Below, piece after piece: positions 54,318 through 64,000 of a DNA stretch of 64,000 bases. The notes below the pieces were generated by a model. That model did no database searches and was not told the DNA's origin. It saw only the letters and a program-made list of their open reading frames with translations. This DNA is from Symsagittifera roscoffensis (lineage: Eukaryota; Xenacoelomorpha; Acoela; Convolutidae): contig NC_087066.1 of assembly GCF_963678635.1 (NCBI RefSeq), positions 29,827,301-29,891,300 on the forward strand, read 5' to 3'. The translations under genes were made by a program, and so were the position numbers. How positions within the stretch are numbered: position 1 is the stretch's first letter; the number at the start of each line of letters is the position of its first letter.

Positions 54318-57251
54318 CTAAACACAAGGTCAGATTTGCTCGATCTTCAGCTGGCAAATATTTCGTTATAAAACATTTCCCACTATTTATGGCGACCACA
54401 CTTTTCATAGCGTTTGTTTCCCTCAATTCTGTAAGCTATCAAGTAAGCTAGGAGATGCCGCTTCTTTTGACAGGTATACATCGAACATTGTATTTTCTCT
54501 TGCAAAGCAAAGGATATAAGACCCGCAAAAATTTCAAAAGTTATAAGCAATCAAGGCTAAATGCGTTAAACAACAATGAAAAAAAAAACCATTTCCAAAT
54601 AACTAACATGAACTACCTGTTCCTGAGCAAGTAGCACATAATGTTCCGATTACAGTAATTTTAACACAGCGGCGAGCTGAGCTTCGCACCACTTGCAATA
54701 CAAAACAAGAAGGCCGCTAAGTCGAAAAAAAACTAAAAAATTTGAAAATGTCAAAAACAAAATCTTTCTAAAAGAATGCAGCTAGCTATGAAAAAAAAAA
54801 CGTGCCCAGACAATAAAATGTAAAAAAAAGCATCGAAAAAAAATTAGCAAGCGGCAACAAAGCCGAAAATACCTTAACAGAAACCCTTTAGGCGAAAAAA
54901 AATTCAAAAAATGTATCAAGTCCCCGTCACTCTTAAGCTAACAAATTTTATTCGCACGTCAAATGAAACAATACGCTGCCAATATTTCGATATAAAAAAG
55001 ACCGAAACGTATCAAGTCGAAAAAGGAGAAAGAAACACAAAAAGCCAAAAAAAATTCAAAAAAATTCAAGACCAATAAAAAAAGTCCATCTTACCCTAAA
55101 AACAAACACAGCTCGTCGACGGCGCAATAGGAGGCCAAAAAGCCAATATAATACATGCCAAAACCTATTCAGCCGAAAAAAAATTAAGAAAAAAGCCGAA
55201 ATAAAAACTTTTTGCTCGTCGAGCGATATAATGCAAAAGAAGGGCAATCAGCCGATATAATTTAGGCTGAAACCTATCAGGCCGGAAAAAAAAGAGAAAA
55301 AAAACGAAAAAAAAACATTTCAACAAATCGAACTAGGAAAATACAACCAACAGAGAAAGATAATTTTAATTGGACATATATTTGTTTGAAATGCTAATAA
55401 GCACAAAATATATCTGTAGCGGTAAAACTATTGCCCTCAAAAGCGTTCAAGAAACGAATCCAAATGAAAAGTCCTGCAAAAAAAACTATTTACGGAAACA
55501 AAACTCTGGTAACCGATTGCACTACCCTTCCTTATCGTAAGATTTTAAAGAAAAGAATGGAAAAACTTTTTTAATTCTTTTTTTTTCATATTTGTGGCTT
55601 AAGTTTGTATGGTTGCAAAATTCATACCGAAAATTGACACAAAGGCAAAGCAGATATTCGCATTACTTGCGATACAACACAAGCGCAGTATTGCAAGCTA
55701 GCAAAATGAAAATGAAATCGAAAAAAATGGGAACAAAAGAAAATAAATTAAATTATCGCAGAGGTAAACAATAGTCCAAAAAGACAACCACCAGTTTCAA
55801 ATAACCTTTTAGTATTTACCAACCGGCAAATAAGCCGACTACAAGTTAGTAGACGCCTATTGAGCAGAAAATTTTAAATAAACAACAAACATTTTTTGCG
55901 TTAAAAGCGACACAGAAAAAAAACGATAAATCAAAAACCGAAACTGTTTATGCCGAATAAAACTTTTAAGCGAAAAAACAAAAAAGCGAATGAAAATATA
56001 CAACATCAAGACTATTATTTTTACAAATTAAAGAAGTAACCAAAAAGATTTCCCTCTACAATGAATGTTGCTGACCGCACATGAAAAATCCCCCATGTGG
56101 TAACTAAGCCGAAAAAATATAAGCAGACAAACGAAAGTCCAACCATTCAATTTTTACCGGAAAAAAATTTCAATTTCATATATACGGAAAAAACAAGGTT
56201 CGTCCGGAACTCAGACCTTAGAGTACAAAGACAACCGCGTTAACTCTAAGCCAAGTGGGAAGATGTGTCGAAGTTGCTAAGGTTGAGTAATAAAGCAATT
56301 TCACAATTTCTGACAGATTTGTAAGATAAGTTACTTATGGGAGAAAAGACTAGTTCCAGATATAAAACACTTGCTCTCGTAAGTGTAATAAAAAGAACGA
56401 AATCAAACATTGCTCCTAAGAAAATTAAAACATGTTTTTTGTTCCAACTTTGAGCTGGGAAAGCGCTAATTCAAGCTTTAAAAACTGATTTTAATTTAAG
56501 TTCATGTTCATCGCTTGATATATCTTTTTACGCTCTTGCATGTTAAAATTGAACTAAAACCAGTTTCTCTAGACACTACGATAATGATAATTTTTGGATT
56601 TATGTAATGTCAATTGAAATTCCCATTCATATGATATAACACTCAACCTCATCTGAAATTTGTTTGTGGACCTTATTTTGCATGGAAAATAAAACGGATT
56701 TTTGTCAATATTTGAACACTTCCGAAACCTAAGTCCCTCTCTACTCTCAGTGGTCGAAACAAAGTTAGTTTTCATTAGTAAATTAGTATCGTTTGTCAAC
56801 CGGCTTTTCTGCGAAACTTCTTTTGTGTTAACTGAATATTATAGCACAGTCGATGTGCAATTGTTGTCAATGGGCAACGTTTCGTTATAAACATATAAAA
56901 CTTTCATCAAAAATTCAGCTGAAAATCAGGATTTAACTTCGAAATTGTTTAAAGCGAAGATTTTATGTTCCTAACTGTAACCTATAATTTTCAAAACCTA
57001 TTGCTTATTGCGATACTTTGAGGCATATTTATCTCAATTCATCATTTAACTCTTTTGCTATAATTAAAGATGGTTTTTTGATTATCCAATAAAACCAACA
57101 TCATCATTAATTCTAGTATATTACTGTTACTTTGTAAATTTACCCTGGTGTAACAGTCTGAAAACATGAGACAGTCCTTCAATTTGTTTCTGATTCCCTC
57201 ACAAGGAGGTCTGCTCCGCTTCTCCTGCGACAGGTAATCACTAATGGGCAT
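54144..57251 (-). CDS. COA5: COA5/PET191 cytochrome c oxidase assembly factor, 2 exons
   Basis: A small mitochondrial intermembrane-space type protein needed for complex IV assembly. Exons 57251-57144 and 54317-54144 (phase 0 junction) predict 93 aa; human COA5 has 74. Two CX9C motifs are visible: CEGIRNKLKDC followed by LMFSDC in exon 1, and CRHLATQLYICKRS in exon 2, with RECL before it as in human PRQCLK. The C-terminal part (VSPLQNTTKF onward) diverges from the human RARFRG end and may include unspliced sequence: a donor-like GTG|GTCAGT occurs after CKRSV. No mitochondrial presequence is expected in this family. Start ATG at 57251-57249. Confidence 0.82.
54318..57143 (-). other. COA5 intron with A-rich dispersed repeats
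   Basis: The 2.8 kb intron holds at least two copies of the dispersed family: about 54660-55550 (starts gagctgagcttcgcaccact, ends with a cccttccttatcgtaag hairpin) and about 55640-56395 (ends cttgctctcgtaagtg). A tRNA-like segment is at 56195-56262 (minus). Numerous gccgaaaa motifs. Confidence 0.7.
56195..56262 (-). repeat. tRNA-like sequence in the COA5 intron
   Basis: On the minus strand it runs from an A-box-like tggcttagagttaacgc to a B-box-like gagttccggac. Similar in layout to the copies at 7229 and 23499, and like them followed on the right by a hairpin repeat. Confidence 0.4.
57144..57251 (-). CDS. COA5: COA5 exon 1
   Basis: 36 codons; the donor is AGG|GTAAAT after 57144. Part of this exon (57181-57226) recurs three times in the repeats on its right. 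Confidence 0.82.
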
Positions 57252-58217
57252 TTCCAGTCAATATGCCAGTCAAACAAAACAACACGACAATATAATCATA
57301 TCAGCATCCTTCGAACTGAAAAAAATTATTTTGCTTTTAACGGCCTGGCTTAAGGTTACGTAAAACTTCGACCAGCATATATGAAAACATGTTTACAATA
57401 AATTATTTTATTCCGCTCTCACGAAGCATAAAAATTACAAAAGAGCACTCGATGCAACCAGTCGCACAAAATTCCAAACACTTTCCTGACAAAAAAGTAT
57501 TTAGCCCATCGAGCTCCCAACTTTCAGTTAAAATAACCGATAGAGGGATTTAATTTGATACGGCTAATTGTTCTTTGACCATTCCCCTAGGAGTCTATAT
57601 CCCTTAGCGTAATCAGGCAGCTTTTAGCTCTAATTTATAAATGGCTAGTATCGACGAGCATACCACTCGACTAGCATACAAATTTCAATAAATAAAATTG
57701 AACCGAACACAGAACTGAAAATGAAAAAACACAACTGAAAAAGAACTGGCGCTTGCAGAGCAAGTAGCATAGAAGCTTACTACCTATTTTGGGGAAAAAC
57801 TGAAATTTGTGTGGTTCTCTTGTACATATGGCACTTAGACACTTGCGATAAAAGAATGCCTGTAATTGGTAAAAAAAATTAACAGAGCGGATCTGAGCTT
57901 CGCACCATTTTCGATACAACACAAGAACTAAAATTAAAAAATTTCCAAAAAACTGGATCTATCAAAATGATAAGGCTAGTTATGAAACAAAAACAAGCCA
58001 AGACAATAGAATATGAAATTGGCATCGAAAGATAATTTATCAGCTGCAACAAAGCCGAAAATACCTTGGCAGAAATCCTTTAAGCCGGAAATCGAATGAA
58101 CAAGGCTTAGACTTACGAAAACTTGATAAATCCCCCTCACCCTCAAAACACAAACACTCAATAAAACTTTTGCTCGTCAAATGAAACAATATGCGGCCAC
58201 AAACTCTTTCCTGGCGA

Positions 58218-58262
58218 AATTTGTTTCTGATTCCTCACAAGGAGGTCTGCTCCGCTTCTCCT
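58218..58262. repeat. COA5 exon 1 fragment, copy 1
   Basis: Matches 57181-57226 of COA5 exon 1 over 46 bp with one deleted base (tcctcac for tccctcac). All three copies share this deletion and the left flank actctttcctgg. Confidence 0.85.
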
Positions 58263-58764
58263 CACAACACAGAGACAAGCACACAAACTTTTTTGCTCGT
58301 GAAAAGAAGCCATAGGAGGCCAAAAGGCCGAAATAATATAGGCCAAAACCTATCGAGCAGAAAAAAAGGAAAAATTCAGAACAAAAACCGGAAAAAAAAA
58401 GTTGTCATGAAAAGCTTGCTCTATATTTACTATTAAGATGCTTCACATTTTATGTCATCTAGAGGTGAGCACAAAATTATGTTTCCATTGAAACTACTCG
58501 AAATTTCGTCACTAAGTCGATCAAAAATAGGCCGAAATCATTCAGGCAGAACAAAATTTTGAAGCGAAAACAATTAAGAAAAAAATCGAAACCAAGCTTT
58601 AAATTACAATCAGCAGAGGTAAATCAGAACATAAAAATCATTTATAATGAATAAACTTAATAAAAAAAATATTGTTTAATATGGCAACTAAGTCTGCAAA
58701 ACATTAAGCAGAAAATAATAAGCCGGCAATTTTTTTGAAACGGATTATTTCCCGTTTGAAAAAA

Positions 58765-58842
58765 GGTCCTGTCAGATTCGAATCCAGGACTTTTGCCATT
58801 CCAGGCCCATTCGTTATCTCCAGACCAAGTGTGCCGGCGACG
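58765..58842 (-). repeat. tRNA-like block in repeat unit 1
   Basis: On the minus strand: gccggcacacttggtctgga, then a B box ggattcgaatc. The near-identical block at 62341-62417 belongs to unit 3. Followed on the right by the cccttgcttctcgcaaagg hairpin. Confidence 0.5.
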
Positions 58843-60858
58843 CAAAGAAATTGAAATTCATTATGAACTGAGCTCATTTCTAAATTTGACCAATCTCTGA
58901 ACAAAGTTATTTACGGGCAAAAAAGTCTAGTACCCAATTGCAATACCCTTGCTTCTCGCAAAGGTAACTAGGAATTGAAAAATGGAAACAAAAATTACTC
59001 ATTAATCTTCAAAACAGCTTTTTTTCCAAGTTTTACTAGCAATCGTTGAGTTTTTGATGCCGGAGAGCGCTAACTGAAGCGTCCAAAAATTCGTTTACAG
59101 CTAAAACTTAGTTTTTTCAACAGTTTCAGCAGTTTTTTAAAACTCTGCTGGGTTTACTAGCTCTTATTACGACAAAAAAAAGTTTGAATTAGGTTTTTCT
59201 GGACTTTTTTTTAATCGAAATTACGACTAAAATAGCTACAATATGATACATCACTCCACCAAGTTAAAGTTAATTTATAGTGCCTGACTTTGTGAGTAAA
59301 AGGTACGGACACAGAGTCGAAGCTTCACACCGCAGACAAAATGCCACGAAAAAGCTTTGAGAAAAAGAAGAAAACGACGAGAAAACAACTTTTTTAAAAC
59401 AAACACCCTTTACGCGAATGACACAACAATGCTCGAGCTGCCCTGCACAGCACAGCTTTGCTACTGACGTTTAAATTACCGAAACACTAGCCATTAAATT
59501 ACCGTATCCTGCCCTGCACAGCTGTGCTACTGACGTTTAAATTACCGAAACACTAGCCACTGATTAAGCGGAAAACACGTGTTATTTAACTGCTAATACC
59601 GTGCAGCATAAGCCTTGTCAAAAACAGAACTCTTTTTTTTCACAAATTGGATTGGGAAAAAAGTTAGCTTGTCATATAACACGATGCTCGCGAAGTCGCT
59701 TGTTTAGTACAGTAAAATACATTCGAACAAAGAGTTGCCCCCAAAACTTTAATTACTCGGACCAATTAGTCAGAATTGGAAAATGATAGTAAAAAAAAAA
59801 ACAAAATATTATTTCCTGTTTTCCCTGTTTTATATATAATCATGCTAGGCTTTTTGTTAAATTTACACTTGTCTATAAAAAAATAATTAAATGGATTTTA
59901 AATTATTTATATTTCTGAGTAAAAACGAAGCATAAAAATTAGAAAAGAGCACTCGATGCAACCAGTCGCACAAAACTCCAAACACTTTTCTGACAAAAAA
60001 GTATTTAGCCTTAGAAAAAGTCTTGTTCTTTGACCATTCCCCTAGGAGTCTATATCCCTTCCTGACAAAAAAAAGTATTGTTCTTTGACCATTCCCCTAG
60101 TAGTCTATATCCCTTAGCGTAATCAGGCAGCTTTTAGCTCTAATTTATAAATGGCTAGTACCGACGAGCATACCACTCGACTAGCATACGAATTTCAATA
60201 AAAAAAATTGAACCGAACACAGAAATGAAAATGAAAAAACACAACTGAAAAAGAACTGGCGCTTGCAGAGCAAGTAGCATAGAAGCTTACTACCTATTTT
60301 GGGGAAAAACTGAAATTTGTGTGGTTCTCTTGTACATATGGCACTTAGACACTTGCGATAAAAGAATGCCTGTAATTGGTAAAAAAATTAACAGAGCGGA
60401 TCTGAGCTTCGCACCATTTTCGATACAACACAAGAATTAAAATTTAAAAATTTCCAAAAAACTAGATCTATCAAAATGAATAAAGCTAGTTATGAAACAA
60501 AAACATGCTAAGATAATAGAATAAGAAATTGGCAACGAAAGATAATTTATCAGCTGCAACAAAGCCGAAAATACCTTGGAAGAAATCCTTTAAGCCGGAA
60601 ACCGAATGAACAAGGCTTAGACTTACGAAAACTTGATGAATCCCCCTCACCCTCAAAACACACAAACACTCAATAAAACTTTTGCTCGTCAAATGAAACA
60701 ATATGCGGCCACAAAGCCGCTGTAATATAGGCTGAAACCTGTAAGCCCAAAAAAGGAAACTGAAAAAAGCCATAAAATTATGATAATAAGACTAATAAGA
60801 AGACAAAGTCCCCTCACACTCATAACACAGAGACAAGCACACAAACTCTTTCCTGGCG

Positions 60859-60904
60859 AAATTTGTTTCTGATTCCTCACAAGGAGGTCTCCTCCGCTTC
60901 TTCT
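60859..60904. repeat. COA5 exon 1 fragment, copy 2
   Basis: Same 1-nt deletion, plus a g-to-c change (ggtctcctccgc). It abuts the start of repeat unit 3. Confidence 0.8.
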
Positions 60905-61793
60905 CACAAAATTCCAAACACTTTCCTGACAAAAAAGTATTTAACTCATCGAGCTCACAACTTTCAGTTAAAATAACCTTTCAGATAGAGGGATTTAATT
61001 TGATACGGCTGATTGTTCTTTGACCATTCCCCTAGGAGTCTATATCCCTTAGCGTAATCAGGCAGCTTTTAGCTCTAATTTAAAAATGGCTAGTATCGAC
61101 GAGCATACCACTCGACTAACATACAAATTTCAATAAATAAAATTGAACCGAACACAGAACTGAAAAGGAAAAAACACAACTGAAAAAGAATTGGCGCTTG
61201 CAGAGCAAGTAGCAATGAAGCTTACTGACTATTTTGGGGAAAAACTGAAATTTGTGTGGTTCTCTTGTACATATGGCACTTAGACACTTGCGATAAAAGA
61301 AGGCCTTTAATTGGTAAAAATTAACAGCGGATCTGAGCTTCGCACCATTTGCGATACAACACAAGAATTAAAATTTAAAAATTTCCAAAAAACTAGATCT
61401 ATCAAAACGAATAAGGCTAGTTATGAAACAAAAACAAGCCAGGACAATAGAATATGAAATTGGCATCGAAAGATAATTTATCAGCTGCAACAAAGCCGAA
61501 AATACCTTGGAAGAAATCCTTTAAGCCGGAAACCGAATGAACAAGGCTTAGACTTACGAAAACTTGATAAACCCCCCTAACCCTCAAAACACACAAACAC
61601 TCAAGAAAACTTTTGCTCGTCAAATGAAACAATATGCGGCCACAAAGCCGCTATAATATAGGCCGAAACCTGTAAGCCCAAAAAGCAAATTTAAAAAAAG
61701 CCAAAAAAATTATGATAATAAGACTAATAAGAGGACATTAAAACCCCTCACACTCATAACACAGAGACAAGCACACAAACTCTTTCCTGGCAA

Positions 61794-61837
61794 AATTTGT
61801 TTCTGATTCCTCACAAGGAGGTCTGCTCCGCTTCTCG
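61794..61837. repeat. COA5 exon 1 fragment, copy 3
   Basis: Same 1-nt deletion; otherwise identical to exon 1 up to cttctc. Confidence 0.85.
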
Positions 61838-63410
61838 TCATAACACAGAGACAAACACACAACCTTTTTTGCTTGTGAAAAGAAGCCATAGGAGGCCAAA
61901 AGGCCGAAATAATATAGACCAAAACCTATCGAGCAGAAAAAAGGAAAAAATCAGAACAAAAACCGGAAAAAAATGTTGTCATGAAAAGCGTGATCTATAT
62001 TTTCTTTTAAGATGTTTAGCATTTTATGTCATTTAGAGGTGAGCACAAAATTATGTTTCCATTGAAACTACTCGAAATTACGTCACTAAGTCGATCAAAA
62101 ATAGGCCGAAATCATTCAGGCAGAACAAAATTTTGAAGCAAAAAAAATTAAGAAAACATTCGAAACCAAGCTTTAAATTACAATCAGCAGAGGTAAATCA
62201 GAACATAAAAAGCATTTATAATGCATAAACTTAGAAAAAAATATTGTACAATATGGCAACTAAGTCTACAAAACATTAAGCAGACAAAAAAAAAGCCGGC
62301 ATTTTTTTTGAAACGGATTATTTCTCTTTTGAAAAAAGGTCCTGTCAGATTCGAATCCAGGACCTTTTCCATTCCAGGCGCATTCGTTATCTCCAGACCA
62401 AGTGTGCCGGCGACACAAAGAAATTGAAATTCATTATGAACTGAGCTCATTTCTAAATTTGACCAATCTGTGAACAAAGTTATTTACGGGCAAAAAACCT
62501 AGTACCCAATTGCAATACTCTTGCTTCTCGCAAAGGTAACTAGGAATTGAAAAATGGAAACAAAAAATTCTCATTAATATTCAAAACAGCCTTTTTTTCC
62601 AAGTTTTACTAGAAATCGTTGAGTTTTTGATGCCTGGGAGCGCTAGCTGAAGATTCCAAAAATTCTTTTCCAGCTAAAACTTCGTTTTTTCAACAGTTTA
62701 CTTGCTCTTACTACGACAAAAAAAAACGTTCGAATTAGGTTTTTCTGGACTTTTTTCATCGAAATTACGACTAAAATAGCTACAATATGATACATCACTC
62801 CACCAAGTTAAAGTTAATTTATAGTGCCTGACTTTGTGAGGAAAAGGTACGGACACTGAGTCGAAGCTTCACACCGCGGACAAAACGCCAAGAAAAAGCT
62901 TTCAGAAAGTGAAGAAGAAAACGACGAGAAAACAATTTTTTTTAAAACAAATAAAATACCCTTTACGCGAATGGCACAACAATGCTCGAGCAACCAGGTA
63001 TCCTGCCCTGCACAGCTGTGCTACTGACGTTTAAATTACCGAAACACTAGCCACTGATTAAGCGGAAAACACGTGTTATTTAACTGCTAATACCGTGCAG
63101 CATAAGCCTTGTCAAAAACAGAACTCTTTTTTTTCCACAAATTGGATTGGGAAAAAAGTTAGCTTGTCATATAACACGATGCTCGCGAAGTCGCTTGTTT
63201 AGTACAGTAAAATACATTCGAACAAAGAGTTGCCCCCAAAACTTTAATTACTCGGACCAATTAGTCAGAATTGGAAAATGATCGTAAAAAAAAAATATTA
63301 TTTCCTGTTTTCCCTGTTTTATATATAATCATGCTAGGCTTGTTGTTAAATTTACACTTGTCTATAAAAAAATAATTAAATGGATTTTAATTATTTATAT
63401 TTCTGAGTAA

Positions 63411-64000
63411 TAACCAACCACAGTTGAGCTAAATGACAAAACTTACACTGATGCGAAACAGAGCTTCGCAGATATGCGATACAATCAAAGAAAGCCGCAA
63501 GTCAAAAAATATGAAATAAAAAATCAACACTGTCGAAAAAACTAGATCTATCAAAAAGAAAAGCTTTAATTTTGAAGGAAAAAAAACATAAAACATGCCA
63601 AGACAACAGAATATAAAACTTGCATCGCAAGAAAAGCATCAGCCACAACGCCGAAAACACCTGAGCTGAAAGCTCAGGAGCCGAAATAATTCCAAAAGAT
63701 TCATAACTTGATAAAACGTTTCGAAGTCCCCTCCCCCTCGAAACACACCCAATCGCACATGAAAAACTCTCCCAATCTTCAAACGGCGCAAAATGCGGCC
63801 AGAAAGCAGATATAATATAGAACAAAACAAATTAAGCCAAGCAAAACAATTGACAGCTAAATCAATAATCGAAGCCAAACTAACAAAGTGGTAATAAAGC
63901 CCACAACTCTTGAGCAGACATAAGTTGAGCTGGAAAAACAACATGTTTTGAACTTAAAACCACAAAAACAAAACTATTACATAACACAAATTTTTTTAAT
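63411..64000. other. Right edge, another A-rich repeat copy
   Basis: Starts with cagagcttcgcagatatgcg near 63463 and continues with gccgaaa-type motifs to the window end. No gene seen. Confidence 0.5.

Larger units (their letters stand above)
57420..63410. repeat. Tandem segmental triplication (one unit partial)
   Basis: Unit 1 is about 57420-59925, partial unit 2 about 59926-60906, and unit 3 about 60907-63410. Shared landmarks include ttgaccattcccctaggagt (57575, 60035, 60079, 61019), cgagcataccactcgactag (57656, 60166, 61099), the tRNA-like block (58765, 62341) and tactgacgtttaaattaccg (59463, 59532, 63024). Units contain the A-rich GCCGAAA family and a COA5 exon fragment. No gene seen. 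Confidence 0.88.

Noticed and set aside
54193-54426. 77-codon minus-strand ORF overlapping COA5 exon 2
   Set aside because: Another frame over the same bases matches COA5 with its cysteine spacing and a proper acceptor; this one matches nothing.
57671-61632. Repeated minus-strand ORFs with similar proteins (for example with a VSLSLVHSVSGLKDF segment)
   Set aside because: They recur because they lie in the tandem repeat units; frames are not conserved between copies and no domain is visible.
1-64000. CRISPR arrays, rRNA genes, prokaryotic operons
   Set aside because: No regularly spaced short repeats or rRNA signatures; spliced genes show eukaryotic nuclear DNA.

Overview
The window is nuclear DNA of an animal: AT-rich, intron-bearing genes, a bagpipe/NK3-class homeobox gene, a Polycomb E(z)/EZH2 methyltransferase, a SIRT3-type sirtuin, a C12orf4/FERRY3 homologue and a COA5/PET191 homologue. 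The proteins are diverged from vertebrate ones and the intergenic DNA is full of short non-autonomous transposons, so an invertebrate bilaterian is likely. I cannot fix the phylum from sequence alone.

Layout: all five host genes are on the minus strand. From right to left (5' to 3' on that strand) they are COA5 (57251-54144, 2 exons), FERRY3 (53805-50126, 5 exons), EZH2 (49161-24678, 4 exons), SIRT3 (24045-18955, 3 exons plus a tentative first exon) and NK3 (4710-2027, 3 exons). Every exon junction given was checked for reading-frame phase. COA5, FERRY3, EZH2 and SIRT3 follow each other with gaps of only about 0.3-1 kb. FERRY3, EZH2 and the tentative SIRT3 start each have a 3' splice acceptor 15-27 nt before the start ATG, which would fit spliced-leader trans-splicing, possibly of polycistronic transcripts. 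The gap between SIRT3 and NK3 (4.7-18.9 kb) holds only transposon debris.

EZH2 is split by a 20.66 kb intron between SANT2 and CXC. That intron contains a tandem 0.72 kb duplication, a degenerate array of about 160 bp units, and a 10.1 kb Ty3/gypsy-type LTR retrotransposon (35815-45963) in the opposite orientation. The two 724 bp LTRs differ at only 5 positions, so the insertion is young, yet the gag-pol frames carry several breaks. Between integrase and the 3' LTR, where env would be, the element has an intact ORF (43540-43890) that reads as a TARG1/OARD1-like macro domain and keeps both TARG1 catalytic residues. This is the most unusual feature of the window.

Other mobile DNA includes six hAT-like MITEs with 8 bp target duplications and three different terminal repeats, several of them around a common core, a 1.08 kb foldback element with half copies elsewhere, a perfect 74 bp hairpin in a FERRY3 intron, tRNA-derived sequences, and an A-rich dispersed family ending in a short hairpin. 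The right end (57.4-63.4 kb) is a tandem triplication of such repeats that also carries three copies of a 46 bp piece of COA5 exon 1.
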